Origin: SB11 sp965249955 | GTDB taxonomy: Bacteria; Bacteroidota; Bacteroidia; UBA8524 | Assembly (NCBI GenBank): GCA_965249955.1 | Contig: OZ252261.1 | Coordinates: forward strand, 496,001-560,000 | Length of the DNA: 64,000 bases | Reading direction: 5' to 3' | Part shown: positions 16,277 through 24,751 of the stretch, piece by piece | How positions within the stretch are numbered: position 1 is the first letter of the stretch | How the letters are laid out: every line of letters starts with the position of its first letter | The notes under the pieces: model-generated | The model's database searches: none | Told to the model about the DNA's origin: nothing | Seen by the model: only the letters and a program-made list of their open reading frames with translations | Program-made: the position numbers and the translations under genes

Positions 16277-16978
16277 ATGAAGAGAAGTTTAATTGTATTA
16301 GCCTTATTAGCATCCTTTGCAATAACTTTAAATAGCTGCCACCATGTACCTGATTATACCGATTTTATTAAAGACTCAACATCAGTAAGCAGCAATTGCA
16401 ACCCTGATACAGTATATTATGAAAACGACATACAACCTTTGCTTACCTCAAGCTGTGGAATATCAGGCTGCCATGATGCCGGAACACGTGAAAAAGGCAT
16501 AAGTGTTGCCAATTATACAGATGTACTAAATAGCGAGTTGGTAGTACCCAACCGCCCCGATAAAAGCGATATAATAGAGGTTATAACCTCAAACAACAGC
16601 AATAAAGTAATGCCTCCTCCCCCACGTTCAAAATTAACAAGCGAGCAGGTAGCAAAAATAAGTAAGTGGATAGAACAAGGTGCACGCAACAATAAATGCA
16701 CCAACGATTGTGATAGTAACCAGTTTAAATTTGCCGCCAATGTAAAGCCCATAATTGATAATGTGTGCAAAGGTTGCCATAGCGGTACATTCCCTTCAGG
16801 AGGTATAGCATTAACCAATTATAACGAAATAAAAACACAAGCCGACAATGGCAAGCTGGTAGGCACAATAAGCTTTCAAACGGGTTACAAAGCCATGCCT
16901 GACGGAGGGCCTAAAATTCCCGATTGCAAAATAGCTGTAATACGCAAATGGGTGCTAGCTGGCGCACCTAACAATTAA
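16277..16978 (+). CDS. Cytochrome c-like lipoprotein with one CX4CH and one CXXCH motif
   Basis: 233 residues. Signal peptide with lipobox LNSC (C21), so an outer-membrane or periplasmic lipoprotein. Two tandem modules are visible. The first has C60-GISG-C65-H66, a CX4CH spacing, with a possible distal ligand M112 in KVMPPPPRSKL. The second has C164-KG-C167-H168, the standard CXXCH heme c motif, with M207 in KAMPDGG. Each module ends in a W-containing helix (ISKWIEQGA, IRKWVLAGA) as in planctomycete-type cytochrome domains. CX4CH can bind heme c in some cytochromes c3; here it is unproven. The cluster also encodes YceI, DUF5777 and thioredoxin-like proteins. Confidence 0.78.
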   Translation: MKRSLIVLALLASFAITLNSCHHVPDYTDFIKDSTSVSSNCNPDTVYYENDIQPLLTSSCGISGCHDAGTREKGISVANYTDVLNSELVVPNRPDKSDIIEVITSNNSNKVMPPPPRSKLTSEQVAKISKWIEQGARNNKCTNDCDSNQFKFAANVKPIIDNVCKGCHSGTFPSGGIALTNYNEIKTQADNGKLVGTISFQTGYKAMPDGGPKIPDCKIAVIRKWVLAGAPNN

Positions 16979-17055
16979 ATAACAAACTTCTTATACATTT
17001 TTGGCACGAAAATGTATTGATGTTTAAACAAGAAACATATTAAAAACATAGCATT

Positions 17056-17607
17056 ATGAAAAAATTTATCGCAATAGCACTTTTTGCTTTTACTGCCCTT
17101 AGCACTTTTGGGCAAGTAAAATACCTTACTCGCACAGGCCACGTATCTTTCTTTTCTGATGCAGCTTTAGAAGATATTGAAGCCCACAACCACCAAGTAA
17201 CTGCCCTTTTAGAGGCAAGCACAGGTAAATTGGCCTATAAGATACCCATCAAAAGTTTTGAGTTTGATAAAGCGTTGATGCAAGAGCATTTTAACGAAAA
17301 CTATATGCAATCAGACAAGTTTCCTGAAGCTACTTTTGATGGAGTTATTGCTGATATAAGTAAGGTAAATTTTAACAAAAGCGGCACTTACGTAGTAACT
17401 GTTACAGGCAAACTAACCATACATGGTATTACTAAAGATGTAAGCGTTACAGGTGAAGTAATTGTTGATGCAGCAGCAAAAAAAGTTACCACTAAAGCCA
17501 ACTTTACTATTGCCTTGGTTGACTACGGCATAAAAAACGATAAAGCTCAAAAAATTTCAGACACTATTGAAATAAGGGTTAATACAGAAATGCCTATCAA
17601 AAAGTAA
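17056..17607 (+). CDS. YceI-family periplasmic protein
   Basis: 183 residues with a signal peptide (about 1-19, ending TFGQ). The remainder is one YceI domain, a lipocalin-like barrel that binds isoprenoid-type lipids in characterised members. Typical features: TRTGHVSFFSDA near the start, IPIKSFEFDKALMQEHFNENYM in the middle, the TFDG strand and TVTGKLTIHGITKDV. In many Bacteroidota YceI genes sit beside small cytochrome c-like proteins and DUF5777 barrels, as here, suggesting a shared envelope role; the ligand is unknown. Located 77 nt after the two-heme lipoprotein gene and followed by a terminator-like palindrome. Confidence 0.9.
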   Translation: MKKFIAIALFAFTALSTFGQVKYLTRTGHVSFFSDAALEDIEAHNHQVTALLEASTGKLAYKIPIKSFEFDKALMQEHFNENYMQSDKFPEATFDGVIADISKVNFNKSGTYVVTVTGKLTIHGITKDVSVTGEVIVDAAAKKVTTKANFTIALVDYGIKNDKAQKISDTIEIRVNTEMPIKK

Positions 17608-17637
17608 CCCCCATTAAAGTACTAAAGAATAAAATAG

Positions 17638-17661
17638 AAAAACCCGAGTACTCGGGTTTTT
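17638..17661 (+). terminator. Terminator after the YceI gene
   Basis: Palindrome with 10-bp stem (17638-17647 with 17652-17661), 4-nt loop, core ACCCGAG and a T run at the 3' side. It stands 18 nt before the next gene's ATG, so it may give partial read-through. Confidence 0.7.
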
Positions 17662-17678
17662 CGTATATATACTAACCT

Positions 17679-18068
17679 ATGCAAAAACTAATGATGGTTA
17701 CAGCCGTGCTAATGCTTAGCCTATCGGCTTGTTATTATGATAACGAGGAAGAACTTTATCCTAGAGCTGCCGGTAGTGGCGAGTGCGATACTGTTAATAC
17801 AACATACGCTGCTGTTATCTCAAAAATTACAGCTACAAGTTGTGCTTTATCAGGCTGTCATCAAGGAACAAATGCTAGCCGTACTATTGGTAGCTTTGAG
17901 AACCATGAAGAGACAAAGAAGTATTTAGACCTTAATAAACAACGCTTTATTGATGCAATAAATCACAATGCCGGAGCACCAAGTATGCCAAAAGGAGGCT
18001 CGAAACTGGCACCTTGTGATATAAAGAAAATTGAAAAATGGATTAGTAAAGGATACTTAAACAACTAA
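17679..18068 (+). CDS. Cytochrome c-like lipoprotein with a CX4CH motif
   Basis: 129 residues, lipobox LSAC (C18). One module only: C55-ALSG-C60-H61 (CX4CH), later PSMPKGGSKL with a candidate ligand methionine, then a closing helix IKKIEKWISKGYLNN. The arrangement equals the first half of the two-module lipoprotein at 16277-16978, so the two are probably paralogues. If heme is bound it would be through the uncommon CX4CH spacing; a CXXCH is absent, so heme loading is uncertain. It lies 3 nt before the DUF5777 gene, indicating co-transcription. Confidence 0.72.
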   Translation: MQKLMMVTAVLMLSLSACYYDNEEELYPRAAGSGECDTVNTTYAAVISKITATSCALSGCHQGTNASRTIGSFENHEETKKYLDLNKQRFIDAINHNAGAPSMPKGGSKLAPCDIKKIEKWISKGYLNN

Positions 18069-18071
18069 GCT

Positions 18072-18995
18072 ATGAAAAAAATTATACTAAGTTTTGTTGC
18101 ATTCCTTTTTATTATACCTTCTGCTTTTTCGCAAGGTTTACTTGATGAGTTGGACGAGATAACAAAAGATGACAAACAAGAGCCTGATTATGCTTTTGCT
18201 ACCTTTAAAGGTGTACGCCTTATTAATGGACATAGTGTAGAAATGCCTGCCAAAGGCGAAATGATATACATGATTGCGCACCGTTTTGGAAGTATGGAAA
18301 ATGGCTTTTACGATATGTTTGGTTTGGATAGGGCAACTATGCGCATGGGGTTTGAGTATACCTTGCCTACCGATTTTTTGTGTGTGGGCATAGGCCGCAG
18401 CACCTATAACAAAACCTACGATGCCTTTGTAAAAGCAAAGCTATTTCGCCAGCAAAAAGGCACAAAAAATTTCCCGTTTACCATTACTTATGTAGCTGAT
18501 ATAGCCATGACTAATTTGCGCTGGACTAATCCTGAACGCAAAAATTATTTCAGCTCGCGACTTATGTATATGAATCAGTTGCTTATCGCTCGAAAATTCA
18601 ATAGTAATTTATCACTACAACTAATGCCCACAGTACTGCACAAAAACCTTGTACACACACTTGATGAGCAAAACACAACTTTTAGTATGGGTATTGGTGG
18701 CCGAATGAAGCTAACCAATCGTATATCGATAAATGCTGAGTATTTTGGCTACATACCCGGACAAAAATTACCACAAATTGATGGTAAAAACATACCTAAT
18801 ACCTTTGCAATAGGCTTTGATATAGAAACAGGCGGGCACGTATTTCAGTTACAATTTACCAATGCCAATGCCATGTATGATGGCGGATATATTACTGAAA
18901 CAACTACCGATTTTTTTGCCCCACAAGGCAGAGGGTTGCATTTTGGCTTTAATCTAACCCGTACCTTTAGCTTCAAAAAAAATAAAGGAGAGTAG
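18072..18995 (+). CDS. DUF5777 outer-membrane beta-barrel-like protein
   Basis: 307 residues with a signal peptide (about 1-20, ending AFSQ). The remainder consists of alternating hydrophobic strands with aromatic girdles. Conserved DUF5777 segments include FATFKGVRLINGHSVEMPAKGEM, MIAHRFGSMENGFYDMFGLD and MRMGFEYTLP. It ends in a strand with a terminal aromatic (LHFGFNLTRTFSF). Likely an outer-membrane barrel; function unknown. It starts 3 nt after the small cytochrome-like lipoprotein and belongs to the YceI/cytochrome cluster. Confidence 0.82.
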   Translation: MKKIILSFVAFLFIIPSAFSQGLLDELDEITKDDKQEPDYAFATFKGVRLINGHSVEMPAKGEMIYMIAHRFGSMENGFYDMFGLDRATMRMGFEYTLPTDFLCVGIGRSTYNKTYDAFVKAKLFRQQKGTKNFPFTITYVADIAMTNLRWTNPERKNYFSSRLMYMNQLLIARKFNSNLSLQLMPTVLHKNLVHTLDEQNTTFSMGIGGRMKLTNRISINAEYFGYIPGQKLPQIDGKNIPNTFAIGFDIETGGHVFQLQFTNANAMYDGGYITETTTDFFAPQGRGLHFGFNLTRTFSFKKNKGE

Positions 18996-19039
18996 TTTTG
19001 TACTGCCTTGCGGCACAAATATTGTAAGTTAGTATACCC

Positions 19040-19534
19040 ATGTACACTAAATATCTTTTATCAGTAAGCTTATTTTTACTGTTTGGAACTAATTTAATTA
19101 AAGCAAACGATACCACAAAAGTGCCCATAGTTGGTTTTGACTATGTGCAGCAGGTTTTGCAACAAAAAGATAACGATACCACCTACATTATTAATTTTTG
19201 GGCTACTTGGTGCAAACCCTGCGTAAAAGAACTGCCCTACTTTGATAGCTTGCAAACTAAATATGCAGGAAAAAAAATAAAGGTGCTTTTAGTTAGCCTT
19301 GATTTTAAGAAAAACTACGAAAAAATGTTGCTTCCCTATGTAGCTAAGCGCAACATAACAACTCCCGTAGTTTTATTGCACGCTCCCGATGCCAACGCTT
19401 GGATTGACAAGGTAGATAAACGTTGGAGCGGTGCTATACCTGTCACTATAATTTTTAAAAATCAACGCCGCGAGTTTTACGAAAAAGAGTTTCACGCACA
19501 AGAATTATATACCTTGGTAGAAAGTTTTTTATAA
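19040..19534 (+). CDS. Exported TlpA/thioredoxin-like protein
   Basis: 164 residues; signal peptide about 1-22 (ending IKAN). Thioredoxin fold with the active site W-C58-K-P-C61 in NFWATWCKPCVKELPYFDSL and a cis-proline region (SGAIPVTIIFK). Such periplasmic proteins reduce or shuffle disulfides and often keep heme-binding cysteines of c-type cytochromes reduced. That fits the adjacent cytochrome-like lipoproteins, though substrate choice is inference. It lies 44 nt after the DUF5777 gene and 26 nt before a second thioredoxin-fold gene. Confidence 0.88.
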   Translation: MYTKYLLSVSLFLLFGTNLIKANDTTKVPIVGFDYVQQVLQQKDNDTTYIINFWATWCKPCVKELPYFDSLQTKYAGKKIKVLLVSLDFKKNYEKMLLPYVAKRNITTPVVLLHAPDANAWIDKVDKRWSGAIPVTIIFKNQRREFYEKEFHAQELYTLVESFL

Positions 19535-19560
19535 TTTTAACCCTAAACTATTTTATAAAC

Positions 19561-20193
19561 ATGAAAAAAATATTTGTTTACGCATTTGCATTTATTGCAC
19601 TAGCAGCTATAACTACCGCTGCCACTTACAAAACAACAGCAACCCAAAATGATGGTTATGAAATTGGCGACGAAGCCGCTGATTTTAAACTAAAAAATGT
19701 TGATGGTAAAATGGTATCACTAGCTGATTTTAAAGATGCTAAAGGTTTTATAGTAATATTTACCTGCAACCACTGCCCCTATGCAAAAGCTTACGAAGAT
19801 CGTATTGTAGCCCTTGATAAAAAATACAAAGAAAAAGGCTACCCAGTTATTGCCATTAACCCAAACGACCCTGAGGTAAATGCTGATGACAGTTATGAAA
19901 ACATGATTGTACGCGCTAAAGAAAAAGGCTTCACTTTCCCTTATTTGTTTGATGACGGGCAAAAAGTATATCCTGAGTTTGGAGCTACACGTACACCACA
20001 CGTGTATATTCTTAAAAAATCAAAAAACAAAAACATAGTAAGCTATATTGGTGCTATTGATGATAACTACGAGGATGAAACCGCTGTGAACACCAAATAT
20101 GTAGAAAATGCTGTTGATGCCCTAATAGCCGGCAAAACACCCAGCCCTGAAACTACCAAAGCAATTGGTTGTAAAATTAAAGCAAAAGACTAA
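19561..20193 (+). CDS. Exported thioredoxin-family (AhpC/TSA-like) protein with CNHC site
   Basis: 210 residues with an N-terminal signal peptide (about 1-21). The domain begins like peroxiredoxins (YEIGDEAADFKLKNVDGKMVSLADF). The active site is C69-N-H-C72 in FTCNHCPYAKAYEDRI, the pattern of a widespread thioredoxin-like subfamily rather than a true peroxiredoxin. The cis-proline segment is TRTPHVYIL. Probably a periplasmic thiol-disulfide enzyme, paired with the TlpA-like gene directly upstream. The gene ends the plus-strand cluster before a terminator. Confidence 0.85.
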   Translation: MKKIFVYAFAFIALAAITTAATYKTTATQNDGYEIGDEAADFKLKNVDGKMVSLADFKDAKGFIVIFTCNHCPYAKAYEDRIVALDKKYKEKGYPVIAINPNDPEVNADDSYENMIVRAKEKGFTFPYLFDDGQKVYPEFGATRTPHVYILKKSKNKNIVSYIGAIDDNYEDETAVNTKYVENAVDALIAGKTPSPETTKAIGCKIKAKD

Positions 20194-20215
20194 TTCACTT
20201 AGCACAAAAAAATAT

Positions 20216-20243
20216 AAAGCGGGGCAAATGCTCCGCTTTTTTT
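20216..20243 (+). terminator. Terminator ending the cytochrome/YceI/thioredoxin cluster
   Basis: 10-bp stem with one G-T pair (20216-20225 with 20230-20239), AAAT loop, followed by a run of T residues. Confidence 0.85.
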
Positions 20244-20426
20244 ATGTCCATAATTTCGCCGCAGGCTCAAGCATTTGCTCGTGCCCACAATAATTAAGCG
20301 TCCGCTCAAAAAAGCAAAAGTCATTCCCGTACCCATTTCTCTAACCCAAAATCAAGCCTCGAAAAGAGGCAATTCAATACAATAAAGTATCTTTAATTGT
20401 ACCAAGCATCCGTTTAGTTTCAAAAA

Positions 20427-20452
20427 AAATCCCTGCCAAATGGCAGGGATTT
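20427..20452 (-). terminator. Terminator of the HtrA-like protease gene
   Basis: Perfect 11-bp stem (20427-20437 with 20442-20452) and a 4-nt loop; on the minus strand it is followed by about eight T residues, 32 nt after the protease stop codon. Confidence 0.88.
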
Positions 20453-20483
20453 AATAAAACCAAAGTCTTAATTATCTATTAGA

Positions 20484-22034
20484 TTAATACCACAAAGTAT
20501 TTTGGCTCACTTTATCATCACCACTTAGGTTAAAGGTAATAGCCTTAGGTTCTTTCCAGCTATCAGCATCATTTTGTTCGATAATAAACAACTTGTATAC
20601 ACCAAGCTCACCGGTTAAGCGAAGAGCAGCACCCAAATCGCTAAGTTTTTTAATACGGTATTTTGATGAAAAGTTAGTAAACTCGGCACCTGCACTTACT
20701 ATATCATAGTTAACACCTGTAGCCAAATCATCAATATCAGTTATACCGCCTTTACTCACATTACCCTTATTATTTTTTGATTTTGCATTTTTGTTATCGG
20801 TTTTGGTACTGCGCAACGATACTGAACCGTTATCGTTTTTCAATAATTTGTATTGTCCACCGCCTTCTACTACTGATATAGCTATTCTTTCTAAACTGTT
20901 TGGTGTAATATCAGCAGTTTTAATATCAACCGTTTCTTTTCCTTTAGCAGTTATCAAAACAAGTTTTACTGTTTCACCGGGGCGTACATTTTCAAGTTCG
21001 CCAAGTACTTCTGCATTATTACGAACTTCTTTACCGTTTATTGCAAATATTTGAGCACCCACTTTATTGGCTAATACCGCCGCTGCAGGCGAACCTGGTA
21101 TCACTGATTTAAGTACAGGCAATGTATCGCCAAGCACCCAAGGGCTAGCACCAAACCAAGTCATCCACTCCTCATAGTTATAGGCTTGTTTTACCTCAAT
21201 ACCAACATAAGCGCGGCGAACCAAACCTTTGTTAGTTACAATATCATCTAATAGACGAGCGCATATTTCATGCTCAAGCGCAAAGTTTATTTGTGGCTGC
21301 CACAATTGCTCATCACCGCGAGGTGCAAAAGCTATTTGTGAGTTTATACCTACCACTTCGCCTTTTTGATTTACTAATGGGCCACCGCTGTTTCCCCATA
21401 TTACAGTAGCAGTACTTTGCAAAAAGCCAAACTTACCGGTAATACCATTACGTACACGATTTTTAGCACTTATAATACCATCAGTAACGGTATAAGGGTA
21501 ATCTCCCAAAGGGTTACCAATTGCAAAAACTCTATCGCCAATGCGAGGAGAAGAGCCTGTAAAACCAATACTAGCAATTTCTTTACCCGGAGGGGTTACA
21601 AACTCCAACACGGCAAAATCAAAATAAGTATCGCCACCTAATACTTTTACTTCGTATTTGCTGCGATCGATGCTAAATACATATAAAGCACCGTTTTCAT
21701 CAGCAGCGCTTTCTACCACGTGGGCGTTAGTGATAACATATTTTTTTCCGTTTTTTTCAACCACAAAACCTGAGCCTGATACTTTAGAGCTTCCTAAATC
21801 AAGCATTTTTTCGTAGGCTTTTTGTGTGTTACTTTTATCAGCCCTAAAACCCAATGCTTGTGCATTGGCATCGGTTTTATAAACGGCAACAGTTACAACA
21901 GCTCCAATAGCTCTATCAAGCATATCGGCATCAGTTTTTTGTGCATTTACACTACTAAGTGTAAACACAAAGGCTACCAATAAAGCAAACATCTTGCTTG
22001 CCAATTGGTTGGATTTAAAGGTTAAGTTTATCAT
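20484..22034 (-). CDS. Exported HtrA/DegP-like serine protease with PDZ domain
   Basis: 516 residues from the ATG at 22034 (MINLTFKSNQLASKMFALLVAFVF, signal peptide ending VNAQ); an ATG 12 codons upstream is possible. The trypsin-like domain carries the triad H105 (VITNAHVV), D139 (TYFDFAVLEF) and S216 (IWGNSGGPLVN). One PDZ domain follows (about 290-375, PGSPAAAVLANKVGAQIFAINGKEV). The C-terminal 130 residues include a lysine/asparagine-rich linker and an unassigned beta domain. Envelope quality control is the likely role, but the extra tail differs from plain DegP. Single-gene unit with a strong terminator. Confidence 0.87.
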   Translation of the reverse strand: MINLTFKSNQLASKMFALLVAFVFTLSSVNAQKTDADMLDRAIGAVVTVAVYKTDANAQALGFRADKSNTQKAYEKMLDLGSSKVSGSGFVVEKNGKKYVITNAHVVESAADENGALYVFSIDRSKYEVKVLGGDTYFDFAVLEFVTPPGKEIASIGFTGSSPRIGDRVFAIGNPLGDYPYTVTDGIISAKNRVRNGITGKFGFLQSTATVIWGNSGGPLVNQKGEVVGINSQIAFAPRGDEQLWQPQINFALEHEICARLLDDIVTNKGLVRRAYVGIEVKQAYNYEEWMTWFGASPWVLGDTLPVLKSVIPGSPAAAVLANKVGAQIFAINGKEVRNNAEVLGELENVRPGETVKLVLITAKGKETVDIKTADITPNSLERIAISVVEGGGQYKLLKNDNGSVSLRSTKTDNKNAKSKNNKGNVSKGGITDIDDLATGVNYDIVSAGAEFTNFSSKYRIKKLSDLGAALRLTGELGVYKLFIIEQNDADSWKEPKAITFNLSGDDKVSQNTLWY

Positions 22035-22243
22035 AGGTTTACTAGTTAAAAGATTTGCTATCGGGTTCATTTCTTACAATATTAGGTTTTTCAAAATATT
22101 AAGTTACATGGTTTTATTCATCGGTAACTACTAAAGGTAAATGACGAAAATAAAAAAAGTAATAGCACATACCTTAATTTTTTAGCCAACAGCTAATTTC
22201 AGTAATAAAAATGCCAAAATAATATTTTTTGGCGGAGTTAATT

Positions 22244-22251
22244 TACATTTG
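22244..22251 (+). promoter_or_regulatory. Candidate -7 element upstream of the mevalonate cluster
   Basis: TACATTTG (TAnnTTTG), 77 nt before the TTG start of the IPP isomerase gene. An upstream TTTG exists but with only a 12-nt spacer, so the -33 element is not convincing. Confidence 0.4.
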
Positions 22252-22327
22252 CATAAACACATTTAAGCTAAACCCAAAACTATTTAACAAGATTTGGGTT
22301 GTTTAGTAAAAGTGATTTAGTAGCCTT

Positions 22328-23338
22328 TTGGAACAAGAACTAACATCGGCGCGGAAAAAAGCGCACATCGACTTGGCTTTTCAGTCCCAAGTTTCACAAA
22401 TACAAACCGATACCCGTTTTTATTACGAGCCTGTATTGGCGGCACACCCTACTGAAATTAATTTTCCTACCTCATTTGTAGGCCGTCAGTTAAATGCCCC
22501 TTTGTGGGTAAGCAGCATGACGGGGGGAACAGAAATGGCGGGGACTATAAACCGAAACCTTGCACGTGCTTGCCAAAAGTTTGGCATGGGTATGGGCTTG
22601 GGAAGTTGCCGTATAGTTTTAGATAGTGATGAATATTTGCCCGATTTTGCCCTTCGCGAACTAATTGGCAATGCTATGCCATTTTATGCAAACCTTGGTA
22701 TAGCACAAGTGGAAGAGTTACTAGCGCAAGGTAGAGTAGATAAAATAACCGAACTGGTAAAAAAACTTGATGCTGACGGTTTGATAATACACATCAACCC
22801 AATGCAAGAGTGGTTGCAACCCGAAGGGGATAAAATACAACACCCTCCTATTGACACAATAAAACGTGTGCTTGATGCGCTTGATATTAAGTTAATAGTA
22901 AAAGAAGTAGGGCAAGGTATGGGGCCAAAAAGTTTAGAAGCCCTATTTGCACTACCACTGCAAGCCATAGAGTTTGCTGCACTTGGAGGCACAAATTTTG
23001 CTAAACTTGAACTAATAAGAGGCACTGACAGTGATAATAACCTGTACGGTGAATTGGCCTACATAGGGCATACCGCACAAGAAATGTCGGGTTTTGCCAA
23101 TCAAGTTCTTCAAAAATTGGGAAATAAAGCCCTTTGTAAGCAAATAATACTTTCAGGCGGTGTAAAAAACTTTTTAGACGGCTATTACCTAATGGAAAAA
23201 ACAAACTGCAACGCTATATACGGGCAGGCATCGGCATTTTTAAAACACGCCGCCTCATCGTACGAAGAGTTGGAGTATTATATAGAAAAACAACTGCAAG
23301 GCCTTGCCCTTGCCAAAGCATTTTTAACTGCTAAATAA
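22328..23338 (+). CDS. fni: Type 2 isopentenyl-diphosphate delta-isomerase
   Basis: 336 residues; starts at TTG (22328), since no ATG precedes the conserved region and the protein begins in register with relatives (SARKKAHIDLAF). The FMN- and NADPH-dependent enzyme interconverts IPP and DMAPP in the cytoplasm. Motifs: WVSSMTGGTEMA, GMGMGLGSCR, HINPMQEWLQPEGD (about 154-167, metal/diphosphate binding), KEVGQGMGPKS, and an FMN-phosphate loop near LSGGVKNFLDGYY. First gene of a five-gene mevalonate run on the plus strand. Confidence 0.95.
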   Translation: MEQELTSARKKAHIDLAFQSQVSQIQTDTRFYYEPVLAAHPTEINFPTSFVGRQLNAPLWVSSMTGGTEMAGTINRNLARACQKFGMGMGLGSCRIVLDSDEYLPDFALRELIGNAMPFYANLGIAQVEELLAQGRVDKITELVKKLDADGLIIHINPMQEWLQPEGDKIQHPPIDTIKRVLDALDIKLIVKEVGQGMGPKSLEALFALPLQAIEFAALGGTNFAKLELIRGTDSDNNLYGELAYIGHTAQEMSGFANQVLQKLGNKALCKQIILSGGVKNFLDGYYLMEKTNCNAIYGQASAFLKHAASSYEELEYYIEKQLQGLALAKAFLTAK

Positions 23339-23408
23339 ACAGTCATACTGAACTTGTTTCAGTACCTCACTGTTTATGCAGTTTAACTATAACCAACAAA
23401 TTACAAGA

Positions 23409-24749
23409 ATGGAAGCAGTAAGCGGATTTTCAAAATTATCAAAAGAGGCAAAACTTGAGTGGCTTAGTAGCCACACCGGCGACCCTGAAAAAGCATACGA
23501 ACTTTTAACCAGCTATTGGCACAATAACCCTAAGTTGCAAAAGCTGCACGATGAATTTGCCGAAAATACCCTTAGCAATTTTTACCTTCCGTATAGCATA
23601 GCCCCAAATTTTCTTATCAACGATAAGATGTATGCCATACCAATGGCTATTGAAGAAAGTAGTGTGGTAGCAGCAGCAGCCAAAGCAGCCAATTTTTGGC
23701 TAACACGTGGCGGTTTTAAAACTACCATTATTAGCACCACTAAAATAGGACACGTGCATTTTGCCTACTATGGCGATTGGGAAAAATTGTTGGCCTTTTT
23801 TAACGAGATAAAACAACGCTTTTTTGACGATACGGCTGATATAACCGCCAATATGCGCCAACGCGGCGGCGGTATATTAGATATACAACTGATAAACAAA
23901 ACCCTTGAAGAGCCCAACTATTACCAACTGCTTGCCACTTTTGAAACGTGCGACAGTATGGGGGCAAACTTTATCAACTCGTGCTTAGAGCAGTTTTCAA
24001 AAACATTTCAATCGGCTATTGAGCAAGACGCTAGGTTTACCGAGCGCGAAAAACAACTTACTATTATTATGTGCATACTTTCTAACTTTACACCTGAGTG
24101 TATAGTGCGCACAGAAGTAAGCTGCCCCGTAGAAGATTTGGAAGACGAAAAGAAAGACTACACATGGCAAGAGTTTGTGAAAAAGTTTGAGATGGCCGTA
24201 CACATAGCCCGTATAGAGCCTTACCGCGCTACTACACACAACAAAGGTATTTTTAACGGAATAGACTCTGTGGTGTTAGCAACGGGTAACGATTGGCGCG
24301 CTATTGAAGCCTGCGGCCATACCTACGCCGCGCGTACAGGGCAATACCGCAGCCTTACCGATGTAGAGGTAAAAGACGGTATTTTCCGTTTTTGGTTGGA
24401 TTTACCATTGTCTATGGGCGTTGTTGGCGGGCTTACCACCCTGCACCCAATGGTGAAATTTTCGCTTGAAATTCTTAATCACCCCAGCGCACAAGAATTA
24501 ATGGGCATTACCGCCACTGTTGGTTTAGCGCAAAACTTCTCGGCACTTCGTTCATTAGTTACTTCAGGCATACAAAAAGGGCACATGAAAATGCACTTGC
24601 TTAATATTTTGAACCAACTGGAGGCTACTGATGAGGAGAAAAAGCTAATTGTGAAACACTTTGAAAAAGACACCGTATCACACCAAGCTGTAGTGAAAAA
24701 GTTTTGTGAGTTGCGCGGAGTAACTACCTTAGCCGATATTAAAAAATAA
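23409..24749 (+). CDS. mvaA: Hydroxymethylglutaryl-CoA reductase, class II
   Basis: 446 residues from the ATG at 23409 (MEAVSGFSKLSKEAK, the family's usual start); an ATG 11 codons upstream at 23376 is less likely. The enzyme reduces HMG-CoA to mevalonate. Class II features: AENTLSNFYLPYSIAPNF, the catalytic glutamate region PMAIEESSVVAAAAKAA, the cofactor loop ETCDSMGANFINSCLEQ, and a late histidine-containing helical domain (HFEKDTVSHQAVVKKF). It lacks the membrane helices of class I. It follows the isomerase gene and is 2 nt from the GYDIA kinase gene, so they are surely co-transcribed. Confidence 0.94.
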   Translation: MEAVSGFSKLSKEAKLEWLSSHTGDPEKAYELLTSYWHNNPKLQKLHDEFAENTLSNFYLPYSIAPNFLINDKMYAIPMAIEESSVVAAAAKAANFWLTRGGFKTTIISTTKIGHVHFAYYGDWEKLLAFFNEIKQRFFDDTADITANMRQRGGGILDIQLINKTLEEPNYYQLLATFETCDSMGANFINSCLEQFSKTFQSAIEQDARFTEREKQLTIIMCILSNFTPECIVRTEVSCPVEDLEDEKKDYTWQEFVKKFEMAVHIARIEPYRATTHNKGIFNGIDSVVLATGNDWRAIEACGHTYAARTGQYRSLTDVEVKDGIFRFWLDLPLSMGVVGGLTTLHPMVKFSLEILNHPSAQELMGITATVGLAQNFSALRSLVTSGIQKGHMKMHLLNILNQLEATDEEKKLIVKHFEKDTVSHQAVVKKFCELRGVTTLADIKK

Positions 24750-24751
24750 CT

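Noticed and set aside
20239..20426. Possible small gene between the two terminators
   Set aside because: No frame with a start and useful length was found; the stretch holds only hairpins and featureless AT-rich DNA.
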